Below are positions 28,653-37,670 of a DNA stretch of 64,000 bases, piece by piece. The DNA comes from Holophagae bacterium. GTDB lineage: Bacteria; Acidobacteriota; Holophagae; Acanthopleuribacterales; Acanthopleuribacteraceae. How positions within the stretch are numbered: the stretch's first letter is position 1; each line of letters starts with the position of its first letter. Made by a program: the position numbers and the translations under genes. A model generated the notes under the pieces. The model was not told the DNA's origin, ran no database searches, and saw nothing but the letters and a program-made list of their open reading frames with translations. The stretch spans positions 1-64,000 of the forward strand of contig JAJCXM010000034.1 of NCBI GenBank assembly GCA_029263455.1, read 5' to 3'.

Positions 28653-29927
28653 TTAGCCTGTTCGACCTGCCAATTGAATGCCTTCTTGTTCATCTACGGA
28701 TCTCAGGACAAAATATCCAGCAATCAATAGTATGAGTACCGAACCGACACCTGCCCGCTGGCTATCAAAATACTCAGTCGCTAAACCGAACATGGTAGGC
28801 CCCAGAAAGGCGGTCGCCTTTCCCGAAAACGCAAAAAAACCAAAGAATTCGTTTTCTTTGTCGTCCGGCACGAATCGACCCATAAGCGAACGACTCGCCG
28901 ATTGGTTGGGCCCAGAGAATACGCCAACCAAAATCCCAGCAATCCAGAACCATGTCTTTGAAGGTGCCCAAACGGCCATAATCGTGGCCGCACCTAATCC
29001 CACCAGACTTAACTCGATGGTTCGTTTTCCGCCCAATACATCATCGAGAAAACCGAGACCAAAAGCTCCTAAACCGGCGGCAAGATTGAGAGCAATCCCA
29101 AAAATCAGAATCTCAGTGAGAGTGAAATTGAAGGTACCTACTGCGTAAATGCCTCCGAATGCAAAAACTGTGATCAAGCCGTCGTTATATAGCAGTCGCG
29201 CAATCAAGAAGCGCACGATTTGACGATAGTTTCGTATCTCACGAAAAGTGCCCATTAATTGGCGTATTGTGCCTGCAAATAGCGAGGACTGATTACCCTG
29301 CTGGGCTGGCTGGTCCTTAACCCACAAAAACATTGGCAAGCTAAAAACAAGCAACCAACCAGAAACCAACAAACAGGTTGCTCGCACGTTGAAACCTAGC
29401 TCCTTCGTCATTCCAAACCAGGGAACGTCTGGCTTAATAAAGGCAAATAGCGCAACAACCAAAGCCAACAAGCCTCCAAAATAGCCCAACCCCCACCCGA
29501 ACCCAGAGATACGGCCAATTTTTTCGGGCGGTGCGATATCCGGTAAAAAGGCGTTGTAGAAAACCATGCCCATTTCAAAAGCCACATTGGCGACCACAAA
29601 AATCGCCAATGCCTTGAAAGTCTCGCCTGGCAGCACCGTAGTCAAGAACGCTGTCGCAATGGCGCAAATGAGTGTGGTTATAAACAACATTTTCTTGCGT
29701 AACCCACCTCGGTCAGCAAGTGCGCCCATGAAGGGAGACAAAAAAGCGACCGTTAATGCGGTTGCTGTTACAGCTCTTGACCAATAAAGCGTGCCTTCAA
29801 ACTTGTCTGCGGCGATGGTCGTAGTAAAGAACGCGGCATAGATAAAAGTGACAACTAGAGTCGTAAATGGGGAGTTAGCGAAATCATAAAAGCACCAAGA
29901 CCAGATAGCTCGGCGGTTAGTATTCAC
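28653..29927 (-). CDS. UMF1-family MFS transporter
   Basis: 424 aa with about 12 hydrophobic segments. The opening WSWCFYDFANSPFTTLVVTF is the hallmark of the UMF1/Atg22-like family, whose eukaryotic member exports vacuolar amino acids; bacterial substrates are not established. An MFS loop motif GALADRGGLRKK follows TM2. NQSASRSLMGRFVPDDKENEFFGF in the second half (about 330-352) is also family-typical. It is divergent from a PilZ gene across 55 bp. Confidence 0.9.
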   Translation of the reverse strand: MNTNRRAIWSWCFYDFANSPFTTLVVTFIYAAFFTTTIAADKFEGTLYWSRAVTATALTVAFLSPFMGALADRGGLRKKMLFITTLICAIATAFLTTVLPGETFKALAIFVVANVAFEMGMVFYNAFLPDIAPPEKIGRISGFGWGLGYFGGLLALVVALFAFIKPDVPWFGMTKELGFNVRATCLLVSGWLLVFSLPMFLWVKDQPAQQGNQSSLFAGTIRQLMGTFREIRNYRQIVRFLIARLLYNDGLITVFAFGGIYAVGTFNFTLTEILIFGIALNLAAGLGAFGLGFLDDVLGGKRTIELSLVGLGAATIMAVWAPSKTWFWIAGILVGVFSGPNQSASRSLMGRFVPDDKENEFFGFFAFSGKATAFLGPTMFGLATEYFDSQRAGVGSVLILLIAGYFVLRSVDEQEGIQLAGRTG

Positions 29928-29982
29928 ATTCGTCTCTCTTTCTACTTAACTATATTTATATACTTTCTGCTAAGATACTGCC

Positions 29983-30315
29983 GTGGCACAAGAACGACGT
30001 CAATACAAGAGAATCGATGAACGTCACCTAGTGGCCTATGTCACACGTTCCTCGGAAGCCGGTGTACACGATGAAGGTGTTGCACTGAGTGAAGACTTGT
30101 CTCTAAATGGCATTCAAATGGCCTTGCCACGAATGGCCGCTGTCGGTGACCAACTGGACCTCTCGTTTAATATCGAGCAAGACCTGTTTTCGGTCGTTGG
30201 AGAAATCGTTTGGGTTTCGCCAAACGATGTCGGCTGTGACATTGGCGTACGTATCGTTTCCGTTCCCAAAGAATATGAAGCGAAGATCGAACACATGCTT
30301 AGTGAAAATAAATAA
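29983..30315 (+). CDS. PilZ-domain protein
   Basis: 110 aa, GTG start. Single PilZ domain and probable c-di-GMP effector: ERRQYKRIDERH holds the arginine half of the motif (RRxxxR) and EDLSLNGIQM the D-x-S-x-x-G half. Both halves match the consensus better than in the PilZ protein at 25348-25719. The C-terminal VGEIVWVSPNDVGCDIGVRI is typical. Convergent with the GNAT gene, whose stop is 15 nt away, and divergent from the MFS gene. Confidence 0.86.
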   Translation: MAQERRQYKRIDERHLVAYVTRSSEAGVHDEGVALSEDLSLNGIQMALPRMAAVGDQLDLSFNIEQDLFSVVGEIVWVSPNDVGCDIGVRIVSVPKEYEAKIEHMLSENK

Positions 30316-30329
30316 TCGGTCCATCGCGA

Positions 30330-30878
30330 TCATATTGACCTGAGCTGAGAAACCGCGACGATGGTGGTGCCATCTAACGTAAATTCAGTATTTGGCAATA
30401 CACGCTCGACCAGGACCCGAATACGTGGGTTATCGGCCAATAAGATTGACCTAAACACAAGGATACCGCGTTCCAATGCCGCTTGACTGATGCGTTTGAG
30501 CAATAGCGAGCCGATGCCGCGATTCTGCCAGGCATCAATGACGGTTACGGCCGGTTCCGCCATCTGTGCATCCTCTTTGAGGCGCACAAAACGAGCAACT
30601 GCCACGCCGCGGCCCTGCTGTTCGAATTCAGTTTTCACACTCGCACCAATTGCATAATGGCTCTGTTCATCGATCTCCGTAAAGAAACGGAGTTCCTTTT
30701 CGCTCAACCCTTGCTTGGCCGCAAAAAAACGTTGATAGCGGGACAGAGCCGAAAGTTCACCGAAACCCTCAGCAAGTTGTTCCTTGTCCGAAGGGTAAAG
30801 CGTACGCATCGTAACAATCAAGCCATCCTTAAGGGTGAACGACTCGCTGTATTGATGATGAAAATGCATCTTACTCAT
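30330..30878 (-). CDS. GNAT-family N-acetyltransferase
   Basis: 182 aa from the ATG at 30876-30878; a GTG three codons upstream and another ATG three codons downstream are alternatives. The acetyl-CoA site is in VIDAWQNRGIGSLLLKRISQ (Q/RxxGxG/A motif). The N-terminal half (TLYPSDKEQLAEGFGELSALSRYQRF, about residues 25-50) resembles GNAT domains appended to bacterial protein-lysine acetyltransferases such as PatZ, so protein acetylation is possible. The substrate is not determinable. Confidence 0.82.
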   Translation of the reverse strand: MSKMHFHHQYSESFTLKDGLIVTMRTLYPSDKEQLAEGFGELSALSRYQRFFAAKQGLSEKELRFFTEIDEQSHYAIGASVKTEFEQQGRGVAVARFVRLKEDAQMAEPAVTVIDAWQNRGIGSLLLKRISQAALERGILVFRSILLADNPRIRVLVERVLPNTEFTLDGTTIVAVSQLRSI

Positions 30879-30940
30879 AGGCCTCACTCTGACACAATTT
30901 GCGACACAACGGCTGTATTTTTACGCGATCATTGCCGTCA

Positions 30941-32107
30941 CTAGGGATTTGATTGGATCAATGCTCGACGCAAAAAACGGATTGGCTCGAGTGCGCGTTT
31001 GAATTGACTACCTGGAGCAATTGCTGGCTGATCAATGAGGTCCGCAAGTATTTCTGCAGCCAGCGGACAGGTAAGCGTTCCTCTGGAGGCGTGTCCTAAA
31101 CTTACGTAAAGACCCTCGTAATACGGAATGCTACTCGGATCAAAATGGGATATTGCGCGCTCGCCAGCTGACTGTAATTCGTCGAAACGAGGCAGCTGAC
31201 CAACGATAGGCAAACGATCGGGTGTGCTAAATCGAAACCCGACTCGGCCCGAGACGCAGTCTTCAGGTTGCCATTGGAAATCCGGTAACCAACTTTGAAC
31301 ACGCTTTAACATCAACAGGTTCTGATGCCGGTTGACGTTCATATTGTCCATTCCATGGTCAAAGCTGGCGCCAATTACTTGTATCCCATCAAAACTAGGC
31401 GTCACATAACCGTCTCCACATACAACGGCGTTCATAGTGCTTGTTCGGTCTTTCACATAGACGACTTGTCCACGCACGCGTTCGCCCGGTAGCCAAGCGG
31501 ATTGTTGCAGAGAAAGGTGGTCTCGGGCATTCGCGATGACGACTGCGTCGGCATCAAAGGATCTATTCCGCGTCTTTACTCGCCACTTTTTATCCCATTG
31601 CAGTTCGGTTACATCTACATCTGGCTTGAAGTCGATGGCTTGATGCTGCAACATCCAACGTATCCAATCAGGAATACGAACGCAGCCCGCCTGCATCACC
31701 CAAAACCCGGGTTCCGAGATCTGAATGCCTGCTTTTTGGCTCAACGCAGTGGATCCGCAGCGCACACCAAAATCCAATTCACTATTCGAATCGAATAAGC
31801 GTTTCAAGCGCCGATGTCGCGGAATTTGAATAGCCCCGGTACGTTCGAATATGTTGCCCTCGCCCACATCCTCGATTCGCTGCAACCAGTTCAGGGACGT
31901 CTGAAAACCCTGAGCATAAACAGACTTGGCAGCTGAATCAATATCTGCCAAGAACGGCATCAAAATGCCCATCGGAATACCCGATGCGCCGCTTGCAGGC
32001 TGTGCGGCTCTGTCCAGCAGAGTCACCTGGTTCCCCCGTTGAGCAAGTTCGTAGGCGACACATGTGCCCGCTAATCCTGCACCAATAACGATGATGTTTT
32101 GATTCAC
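30941..32107 (-). CDS. FAD-dependent oxidoreductase resembling the C-terminal domain of MnmC
   Basis: 388 aa. A DAO-fold flavoenzyme. The FAD-binding IVIGAGLAGTCVAYELAQRG opens the protein. ASGIPMGILMPFL and the C-terminal GLYVSLGHASRGTLTCPLAAE match the MnmC oxidoreductase domain, which converts cmnm5(s2)U34 to nm5(s2)U34 in tRNA. The MnmC methyltransferase half is absent, so this is a free-standing MnmC2-like protein; another amine oxidase role is possible. The start overlaps the ABC gene stop by 4 bp (ATGA), so it is translated with the exporter. Confidence 0.8.
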   Translation of the reverse strand: MNQNIIVIGAGLAGTCVAYELAQRGNQVTLLDRAAQPASGASGIPMGILMPFLADIDSAAKSVYAQGFQTSLNWLQRIEDVGEGNIFERTGAIQIPRHRRLKRLFDSNSELDFGVRCGSTALSQKAGIQISEPGFWVMQAGCVRIPDWIRWMLQHQAIDFKPDVDVTELQWDKKWRVKTRNRSFDADAVVIANARDHLSLQQSAWLPGERVRGQVVYVKDRTSTMNAVVCGDGYVTPSFDGIQVIGASFDHGMDNMNVNRHQNLLMLKRVQSWLPDFQWQPEDCVSGRVGFRFSTPDRLPIVGQLPRFDELQSAGERAISHFDPSSIPYYEGLYVSLGHASRGTLTCPLAAEILADLIDQPAIAPGSQFKRALEPIRFLRRALIQSNP

Positions 32108-33876
32108 AAAATCTGTCGTTCCATGTCATCAGTATGCATGGCTTGTGAGGCAGTGACTAAATCTGCGTAAGCACCCGGTTCAGCAGATAATTCTTCATGG
32201 GTACCACGTTGGATGACCGAACCTTCGCTTAAGACTAATATCTCATCAGCCGACTTAATGGTCGACAAACGGTGAGCAACCACGATGACGGTTTTGTGTT
32301 TGAAGATTTCTTGAAGTGCTTCCTGTATCCAGGCTTCGGTCAAGGAATCGACACTGGCTGTCGCTTCATCCATGAGTAAGATCGGTGTGTCATGGGCCAA
32401 CGCTCTTGCGAAAACAATCAGTTGCAACTGGCCGATCGAAAGATTGCCGCCATCGCCTTTGAGCAGGTAATCAAGTCCTCCTTCAAGTTGTTCCAACATA
32501 TGAGTTGCCTTAACCAATTCGACAGCCTGCTTTATGCGTGCGTCTGTGATCTCAGGGTTGAACATGCGAATATTGTCGCGAATGGTTCCTGGGAAAATTT
32601 CAAAATCCTGATGAACCACAGCCACAGATGACCGAATTGCGTGGTGACTGAGTTCGGAAAGCTCGTGATTACCTAATAGGATGCGGCCTTCATAACCGTC
32701 ATAGGCACGGGTCAACAGTTTTCCAATGGTCGATTTACCACTGCCAGTTTTGCCAACAAGGGCCAGCACTTTTCCGGGTTTTACTTCGAAAGAAACGTTG
32801 TTCAGCACTTGTGGCGCGTCGTCGGCATAGCGAAAACTCACCTGGTCAAATAGAGCGCGCGCTTCACTACTCCTCTCCATTACTTTTCCTTGTGCAACCC
32901 TTTCATCGGTATCGAGCAATTCAAAGATCCTCTGTAAGGCAGCCAAAGCCTGTTGGATCACGGTGAACTTACTACTTAGGTCACGAATGGGCACATAAAT
33001 TCGATCGACCAAATTGATGTAAACAATAACGACGCTCAGCTCGATGGGACCCAAGATCTCGCCGTGTGCCCAAAACAGGATCAACGCAACTGACAACGCG
33101 GAAACGGCGTCGATGATGGCATATAACGACGCATCGTAGACATTGCTCCAAATGGTGCTTTGACGGTATTCGCGGTTGATCGTTTCGAATTGATTGGCCG
33201 TCACTTCTTGTTGATGAAAGAGTTGTACTACTTCTATTCCATTGATACCTTCCGCCATTACTCCATTCGCCTTAGCCAATGCAATGCGAATATCCAGATA
33301 CTTTGCTCTCAATTTTTTTCCGCAGTAACGAACGGTGAACACAACAACGGGTACGGTTATGGCCATCACTGGCGCTAGTTTCAATTCCATACGTAACATC
33401 ACGAAGAGCACGCCCAAGATCGTCAAAATATCGACGACGATGGTGGCAATACCAGCTCGTAATGTTTCGCCCAATGACTCTGCGTCATTGATGGTTCGGG
33501 TCATAAGTCTACCAATCGGTTCATGATCAAAAACGGCCAGCCTCAACCGCAAGACATGGTGAAATACCGATTCTCGAATGCGGTTAATGGTCTTTAAGTA
33601 AGCAATGCTCAGCAGGTAATTGAATCCACTTCTCGTTAGGTATTCTAAAAACACCATCACCATAAAAATGGTTGCCAGATACTGAAGTTGATCAATATTG
33701 CCTAGCCCAATTTCATCAAGCGCGTCTTTCAAAATAAAGGGCCGGGCCAGGTCAAAAACTAATGTGAAGGCCATGAGTGCGAACGAGGCATAGTAGTTAC
33801 GTCGGTCTATTCGGCAGTACTTCCAAAAGACACGTAACAAATCTTGTGTCCTTGCATGCGGTCTATTCATGAGCAT
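32104..33876 (-). CDS. Heterodimeric ABC exporter half-transporter, subunit B
   Basis: 590 aa. A six-helix exporter membrane domain (about 20-310) joined to a nucleotide-binding domain. Walker A is GKTGSGKST (about 373), and the Walker B segment LLMDEATASVD has the catalytic Glu. The signature motif is LSIGQ rather than LSGGQ. With the partner's Asp in place of Glu, this is the arrangement of TM287/288- and BmrCD-type exporters, with one degenerate ATP site. It probably exports lipids, peptides or drugs. The start overlaps the partner by 14 bp. Confidence 0.93.
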   Translation of the reverse strand: MLMNRPHARTQDLLRVFWKYCRIDRRNYYASFALMAFTLVFDLARPFILKDALDEIGLGNIDQLQYLATIFMVMVFLEYLTRSGFNYLLSIAYLKTINRIRESVFHHVLRLRLAVFDHEPIGRLMTRTINDAESLGETLRAGIATIVVDILTILGVLFVMLRMELKLAPVMAITVPVVVFTVRYCGKKLRAKYLDIRIALAKANGVMAEGINGIEVVQLFHQQEVTANQFETINREYRQSTIWSNVYDASLYAIIDAVSALSVALILFWAHGEILGPIELSVVIVYINLVDRIYVPIRDLSSKFTVIQQALAALQRIFELLDTDERVAQGKVMERSSEARALFDQVSFRYADDAPQVLNNVSFEVKPGKVLALVGKTGSGKSTIGKLLTRAYDGYEGRILLGNHELSELSHHAIRSSVAVVHQDFEIFPGTIRDNIRMFNPEITDARIKQAVELVKATHMLEQLEGGLDYLLKGDGGNLSIGQLQLIVFARALAHDTPILLMDEATASVDSLTEAWIQEALQEIFKHKTVIVVAHRLSTIKSADEILVLSEGSVIQRGTHEELSAEPGAYADLVTASQAMHTDDMERQIL

Positions 33877-35635
33877 CGCCTTGAGCGTGCGCTATTTGCC
33901 GGTAATAACCGGCGTTATTCATCAAGGAATCATGTGGACCGCGATCTGATATGGTGCCGTTTTCAATCACCAGAATCTCGTCAGTCCACTGGATAGCCGA
34001 TATGCGGTGAGAAACGATGACCACGGCGCGATCCTTGGCGAAGACCTTGAGATTGCGAATGATACGGCGTTCGGTTTCGTGATCCACCGCCGACAACACA
34101 TCATCCAGTACATAAACCTGGGCATCTTTCAGCAGCGCTCGCGCTAACGAAATTCTTTGACGCTGACCACCTGACAGCATGATTCCCTTCTCGCCAACTT
34201 CGGTGTCTAATCCGTGTGGAAATACATCTGGATCCAAGTCGAATCCACATAAATCCAAATAATGCATGATCTTTTCGTCGAATTTGGGTTTGCGGCGCTC
34301 GGCGACCGGAACAGATACGGCAAGGTTCTCACGAAGACTGGTGGAGAATAGAAAAGCCTTCTGCGGCGCAAATGAAAAATACGATTGATAGCTATCCAAA
34401 TCACATGCCGTGGCATCGGATCCCTGCAAATAAATCTGATCAGGGTTCGGCTCGTTGAGCCGCAGTAAGGTTTCAAGAAGAGTCGATTTACCGGCTCCCA
34501 CGGGTCCAAGAATCCCTAACGTTTTACCGGCGTACAAATCGAAATCGATATCAGACAACGAAAACGCCTTTTCATGCGGCTCTAAGGCTTCTTCGTACTG
34601 CATGAACATTGATTTGACTTTAATATCCAGGGTTTCATCGCCAGGTTTAGCCAGCTTTTGCGTAACGGGCGCAAGGTCGGGGGTCGCTAATAAGATCTCA
34701 TCTAATCTTTCCATGGCGGGGACTGCGCGATTAAAAACGTTAAGCATCCAACCCAAGGATAAGAGCGGTGGCATTACCATGGATATGTAACCCAAAAAAG
34801 CCGTGACTTCTCCCAGCGTCATTTCACTAGCGATAACCTTTTGACCCGCTACCCACAAAACGAGGAAGGCAGCCAGATTGCCAACCACTTGGACCAATGG
34901 CATGATGAATGATCTGACTTTGGTCAGCGTCAAATTGGTATTCAGATACGCGCCATTGGTGGCTAAAAACGCACGTTCAAATGCTGGTTCGGCACAATAG
35001 CTTTGTATCGCTGAAATACCTTTGTAAGAGGCCAAACACAGTGACGAAAGATCGCCTAATTGAGTGTTGGCAAGTCGCCAATAACCAAACATATACTGGA
35101 TGCTGCCCTGAATAATAGCGAAGGCAATCAACATGGGAATCGCCAGATAAACGGTCATCGCCACATCCATATTCAACATGGCACCCAGTCCGAAGGCGAA
35201 TGCGGTTCCAACGTTTGCCACCTGCAGGAATGCAAATCCGTAAGCCGCGCGCACAAAGCCGATGTCATTTGAACAGCGACTCACCAAATCACCGGTTTCG
35301 TGGTTTCGGAAAAAGGATCTTGTAAGGAATAGGAGACGATGAAAATAGTCATTTCGAACATGGAACTCGATCATGCGACCGGGTGTGAAAACCAAAAGGC
35401 GTGATGCGATGCGGATCAATATCAGACCCAACGCAAGTAGCGCTATTAACTGAAAGGCGTCTTGAACGGCAGCAGACGTGGGGCCAGTTGAACCATATGC
35501 ATCAATACCATTTTTGATGGTCTCAATAATGGCCACAGTCATGGCCTGGGTTACGGCGACAAGGACGAAACCAGTCAGGTACCACCAGATATATCGCGTT
35601 ACATAGCGCTTGGAAAATGAAAAGAAACGCTTCAA
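33863..35635 (-). CDS. Heterodimeric ABC exporter half-transporter, subunit A
   Basis: 590 aa. Six transmembrane helices then a nucleotide-binding domain. Walker A is GPVGAGKST (about 377) and the signature LSGGQRQRIS (about 485) is canonical. The residue after the Walker B Asp is Asp, not Glu (YVLDDVLSAVD, about 510), so this subunit's own Walker site is predicted to hydrolyse ATP poorly. It should pair with the subunit encoded immediately downstream, forming one consensus and one degenerate site. It is the first gene of the exporter-oxidoreductase operon. Confidence 0.93.
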   Translation of the reverse strand: MKRFFSFSKRYVTRYIWWYLTGFVLVAVTQAMTVAIIETIKNGIDAYGSTGPTSAAVQDAFQLIALLALGLILIRIASRLLVFTPGRMIEFHVRNDYFHRLLFLTRSFFRNHETGDLVSRCSNDIGFVRAAYGFAFLQVANVGTAFAFGLGAMLNMDVAMTVYLAIPMLIAFAIIQGSIQYMFGYWRLANTQLGDLSSLCLASYKGISAIQSYCAEPAFERAFLATNGAYLNTNLTLTKVRSFIMPLVQVVGNLAAFLVLWVAGQKVIASEMTLGEVTAFLGYISMVMPPLLSLGWMLNVFNRAVPAMERLDEILLATPDLAPVTQKLAKPGDETLDIKVKSMFMQYEEALEPHEKAFSLSDIDFDLYAGKTLGILGPVGAGKSTLLETLLRLNEPNPDQIYLQGSDATACDLDSYQSYFSFAPQKAFLFSTSLRENLAVSVPVAERRKPKFDEKIMHYLDLCGFDLDPDVFPHGLDTEVGEKGIMLSGGQRQRISLARALLKDAQVYVLDDVLSAVDHETERRIIRNLKVFAKDRAVVIVSHRISAIQWTDEILVIENGTISDRGPHDSLMNNAGYYRQIAHAQGDAHE

Positions 35636-35810
35636 TGAATCCCCTGCGGTACAAGAGCACCGGTTCCGCGCTCATCATAGCGGTTATGCTGCTGCGGTTC
35701 TAGTTCGGGCCGATAGGCTAGATCAATGTCGGAAATGGGTTCCGGCCAAGCCGGCGTCATCATTGGATACCAGCAATATGATTCTTGTCGAATATACTTT
35801 ATCTATGACA

Positions 35811-35848
35811 AAAAGAGGGCCCAGTCATGGTGCACACGCCAGGGCCCT
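35811..35848 (-). terminator. Rho-independent terminator of the porin gene
   Basis: Minus strand: AGGGCCC and GGGCCCT arms (35842-35848 and 35816-35822) enclose a 19-nt loop, followed by CTTTTTG. It begins about 20 bp after the porin stop. Confidence 0.75.
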
Positions 35849-35869
35849 TTCCTTGATTAGATGCCAGTA

Positions 35870-36949
35870 TTAGTACTGGAATCCAAATCCAGCGTTAAAT
35901 TGCGAACGTTCGCCGTCTGCACCATCCTGCCATTGTTCGTAGTCGACCTTTAAGGCTAAACGTGGAATTGGGAAATAGGCCAAACCGACAGTGACAACGT
36001 CTTGTTCGGTGGCTTCTTTGTTTAGAAACCCCGTGGGTACGTTCTCTTGCGTATCAAAGTGCTCCAACGTAACGAAGGGCATTAGTCTTTGTTTCTTGCC
36101 GTTGAACAAGTCATAGCCAGCGGTGACGTAATAACCCAGTTGATCGCCCACACTTTTGTCACCTTCCAAACCGAGGTAGGCATTTAGATCTTCGGGATTA
36201 GAAACGCTAGACGAGGCGTATGTGCCGCGTAAATCAAATCCACTTTGTGTCCAATGGAAATCCAACGCCCAAAGTGTTAGATCGGAATTGAAGTCCAAGT
36301 CTCTGCCTTGATCTACGCCACCGTGGAAAAGGGATGCGCCTACTTGAAGTCCAGGCTGGCTCCAGCTTAGGCGGCCGACAAATGCGACCTCGTTGGCTGA
36401 ACTCTCAATACCTTTAGATCTCCAACCTCTTATGCCCTTACTACCATCATCGCCATCAGCTTTCATTCCAGCTACTAAATAGCCTTGGTAATCGATACCA
36501 TTTCCAACCTGTCCAAACACGCCTATCCCTGGCTCCTGCCACGATGTTGGGATAATGTTCTTTTCCGTGTAGGGCCGTTCTACCGAGAAAAAGAGATTGG
36601 GTTCGTGGCTTTGGTTCAATTGACCAACTGGCATTAATAGCAGCCCGCCCCTGAAATTGAGTTCTTCTCGGTAGGCATAATCAAGGTGCAGAAACTCAAA
36701 CTCTGGTTCCTCAAACGCGTGTTCAAAATCGATCTCCATGTCGAAAGACCATTGGTCATCGAAGGTATAGCTGAGGCCGAGAACGAAACGGTGTAAATCC
36801 AATTCGTTGTCTGCGTTGGTCGGTGCATTAAAGTGCAGTTCACCGTAGCCGTGCAGGTGCACTTCGCCCGCTTGTGTACTGTCAGCCAAAACGAAGATGA
36901 TCAAGATGGCGATTGTTATGTTCTTCAAATATGCAGTCAAGTCATTCAT
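35870..36949 (-). CDS. Phosphate-selective-porin-like (OprO/P-type) outer-membrane porin
   Basis: 359 aa from the ATG at 36947-36949, which follows AAGGGAATCTTT; longer starts are possible. A signal peptide (ITIAILIIFVLADSTQA) precedes a beta-barrel of alternating strands with many aromatic girdle residues. It opens with HLHGYGELHFNAP and ends in FNAGFGFQY with a terminal aromatic. The DELDLHR...FEIDFEHAFEEPE style resembles OprP-like porins in iron-linked loci. It is divergent from the FMN-binding/ApbE operon, and both sides flank Fur-box-like sequences, suggesting low-iron induction. The solute is unknown. Confidence 0.8.
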   Translation of the reverse strand: MNDLTAYLKNITIAILIIFVLADSTQAGEVHLHGYGELHFNAPTNADNELDLHRFVLGLSYTFDDQWSFDMEIDFEHAFEEPEFEFLHLDYAYREELNFRGGLLLMPVGQLNQSHEPNLFFSVERPYTEKNIIPTSWQEPGIGVFGQVGNGIDYQGYLVAGMKADGDDGSKGIRGWRSKGIESSANEVAFVGRLSWSQPGLQVGASLFHGGVDQGRDLDFNSDLTLWALDFHWTQSGFDLRGTYASSSVSNPEDLNAYLGLEGDKSVGDQLGYYVTAGYDLFNGKKQRLMPFVTLEHFDTQENVPTGFLNKEATEQDVVTVGLAYFPIPRLALKVDYEQWQDGADGERSQFNAGFGFQY

Positions 36950-36991
36950 AAAGATTCCCTTTTCAAGCATAAAGCCACTGTTTTTAATATT

Positions 36992-37006
36992 GAGATTGAT
37001 TCTCAA
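36992..37006. promoter_or_regulatory. Fur-box-like operator 1
   Basis: TGAGATTGATTCTCA matches the 7-1-7 Fur consensus TGATAATNATTATCA at 11 of 14 informative positions and is itself a near palindrome (TGAGA...TCTCA). It lies 43 bp upstream of the porin start. Confidence 0.6.
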
Positions 37007-37054
37007 ATTCATCGTAAAGACCGCATTATACGACAACAATTTAACTCGTCAAGT

Positions 37055-37069
37055 TGAGATTGAGTTTCA
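37055..37069. promoter_or_regulatory. Fur-box-like operator 2
   Basis: TGAGATTGAGTTTCA matches the same Fur consensus at 10 of 14 positions. It lies 65 bp upstream of the FMN-binding protein start, 48 bp from the first box. Together they could repress both divergent promoters when iron is plentiful. Confidence 0.5.
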
Positions 37070-37133
37070 ATTTAAAAAAAGATTGCTTATAATGGCGCCC
37101 GTGTAGGTAATTTCGAACCGGCTAGGACCTTTC

Positions 37134-37670
37134 ATGCTTTTCTTCTTGATTCTTTTTGTGGCACCAGGGACTCGTTCCTATTTCACGGCTGAAGAAGCAC
37201 TGCACAAAATATTCCCCGAAGCGACCGCTAACAGAGTTATTTGGTCACAGTGGCAACAAGTCCCCGAGCCCCTAATAAAGGTGCTTAGCGACGATCCCAA
37301 TTTGCGTGACGCCCGATTGCAAGGCGAGTTAATCGTCTATGAAGTTTCGGGTCAGGCGGGCATCATCGGCTGGGCCGTTATGACTGAAGAATTAGGCAAA
37401 CACCAACCTATGACCATGATGGTGGGTATTGCACCTGACCTTAGCGTGCAGTCAGCGCTGCTAATGACTTTCCGCGAAAATCGGGGATCTGGCGTTAAAC
37501 ATCCAAAATTCCAGCAACAGTTTGATGGCAAGAAGACATCCGATGCCGTCGAGGTAGGCATCGACATTGTTCATGTGAGTGGATCAACTATTTCCAGTCG
37601 CTCGATGGCGCTGGCTGTTCGCAAATCACTACGACTGATTACCCAGCTAAAAAATGTGGCTCATCCTTAG
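37134..37670 (+). CDS. Exported FMN-binding domain protein (flavinylation substrate)
   Basis: 178 aa. A signal peptide at the N-terminus (LFFLILFVAPGTRS) is followed by a domain ending in an FMN-binding fold. The flavinylation-type motif appears as HVSGSTISSRS, with T152 the expected site for covalent FMN; SGAT is the usual form, so Ala is replaced by Ser. Such domains carry FMN on the extracytoplasmic side for electron transfer, as in NqrC and RnfG. The apbE gene overlaps its 3' end by 17 bp and would supply the flavin. It is preceded by a Fur-box-like site. Confidence 0.85.
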   Translation: MLFFLILFVAPGTRSYFTAEEALHKIFPEATANRVIWSQWQQVPEPLIKVLSDDPNLRDARLQGELIVYEVSGQAGIIGWAVMTEELGKHQPMTMMVGIAPDLSVQSALLMTFRENRGSGVKHPKFQQQFDGKKTSDAVEVGIDIVHVSGSTISSRSMALAVRKSLRLITQLKNVAHP

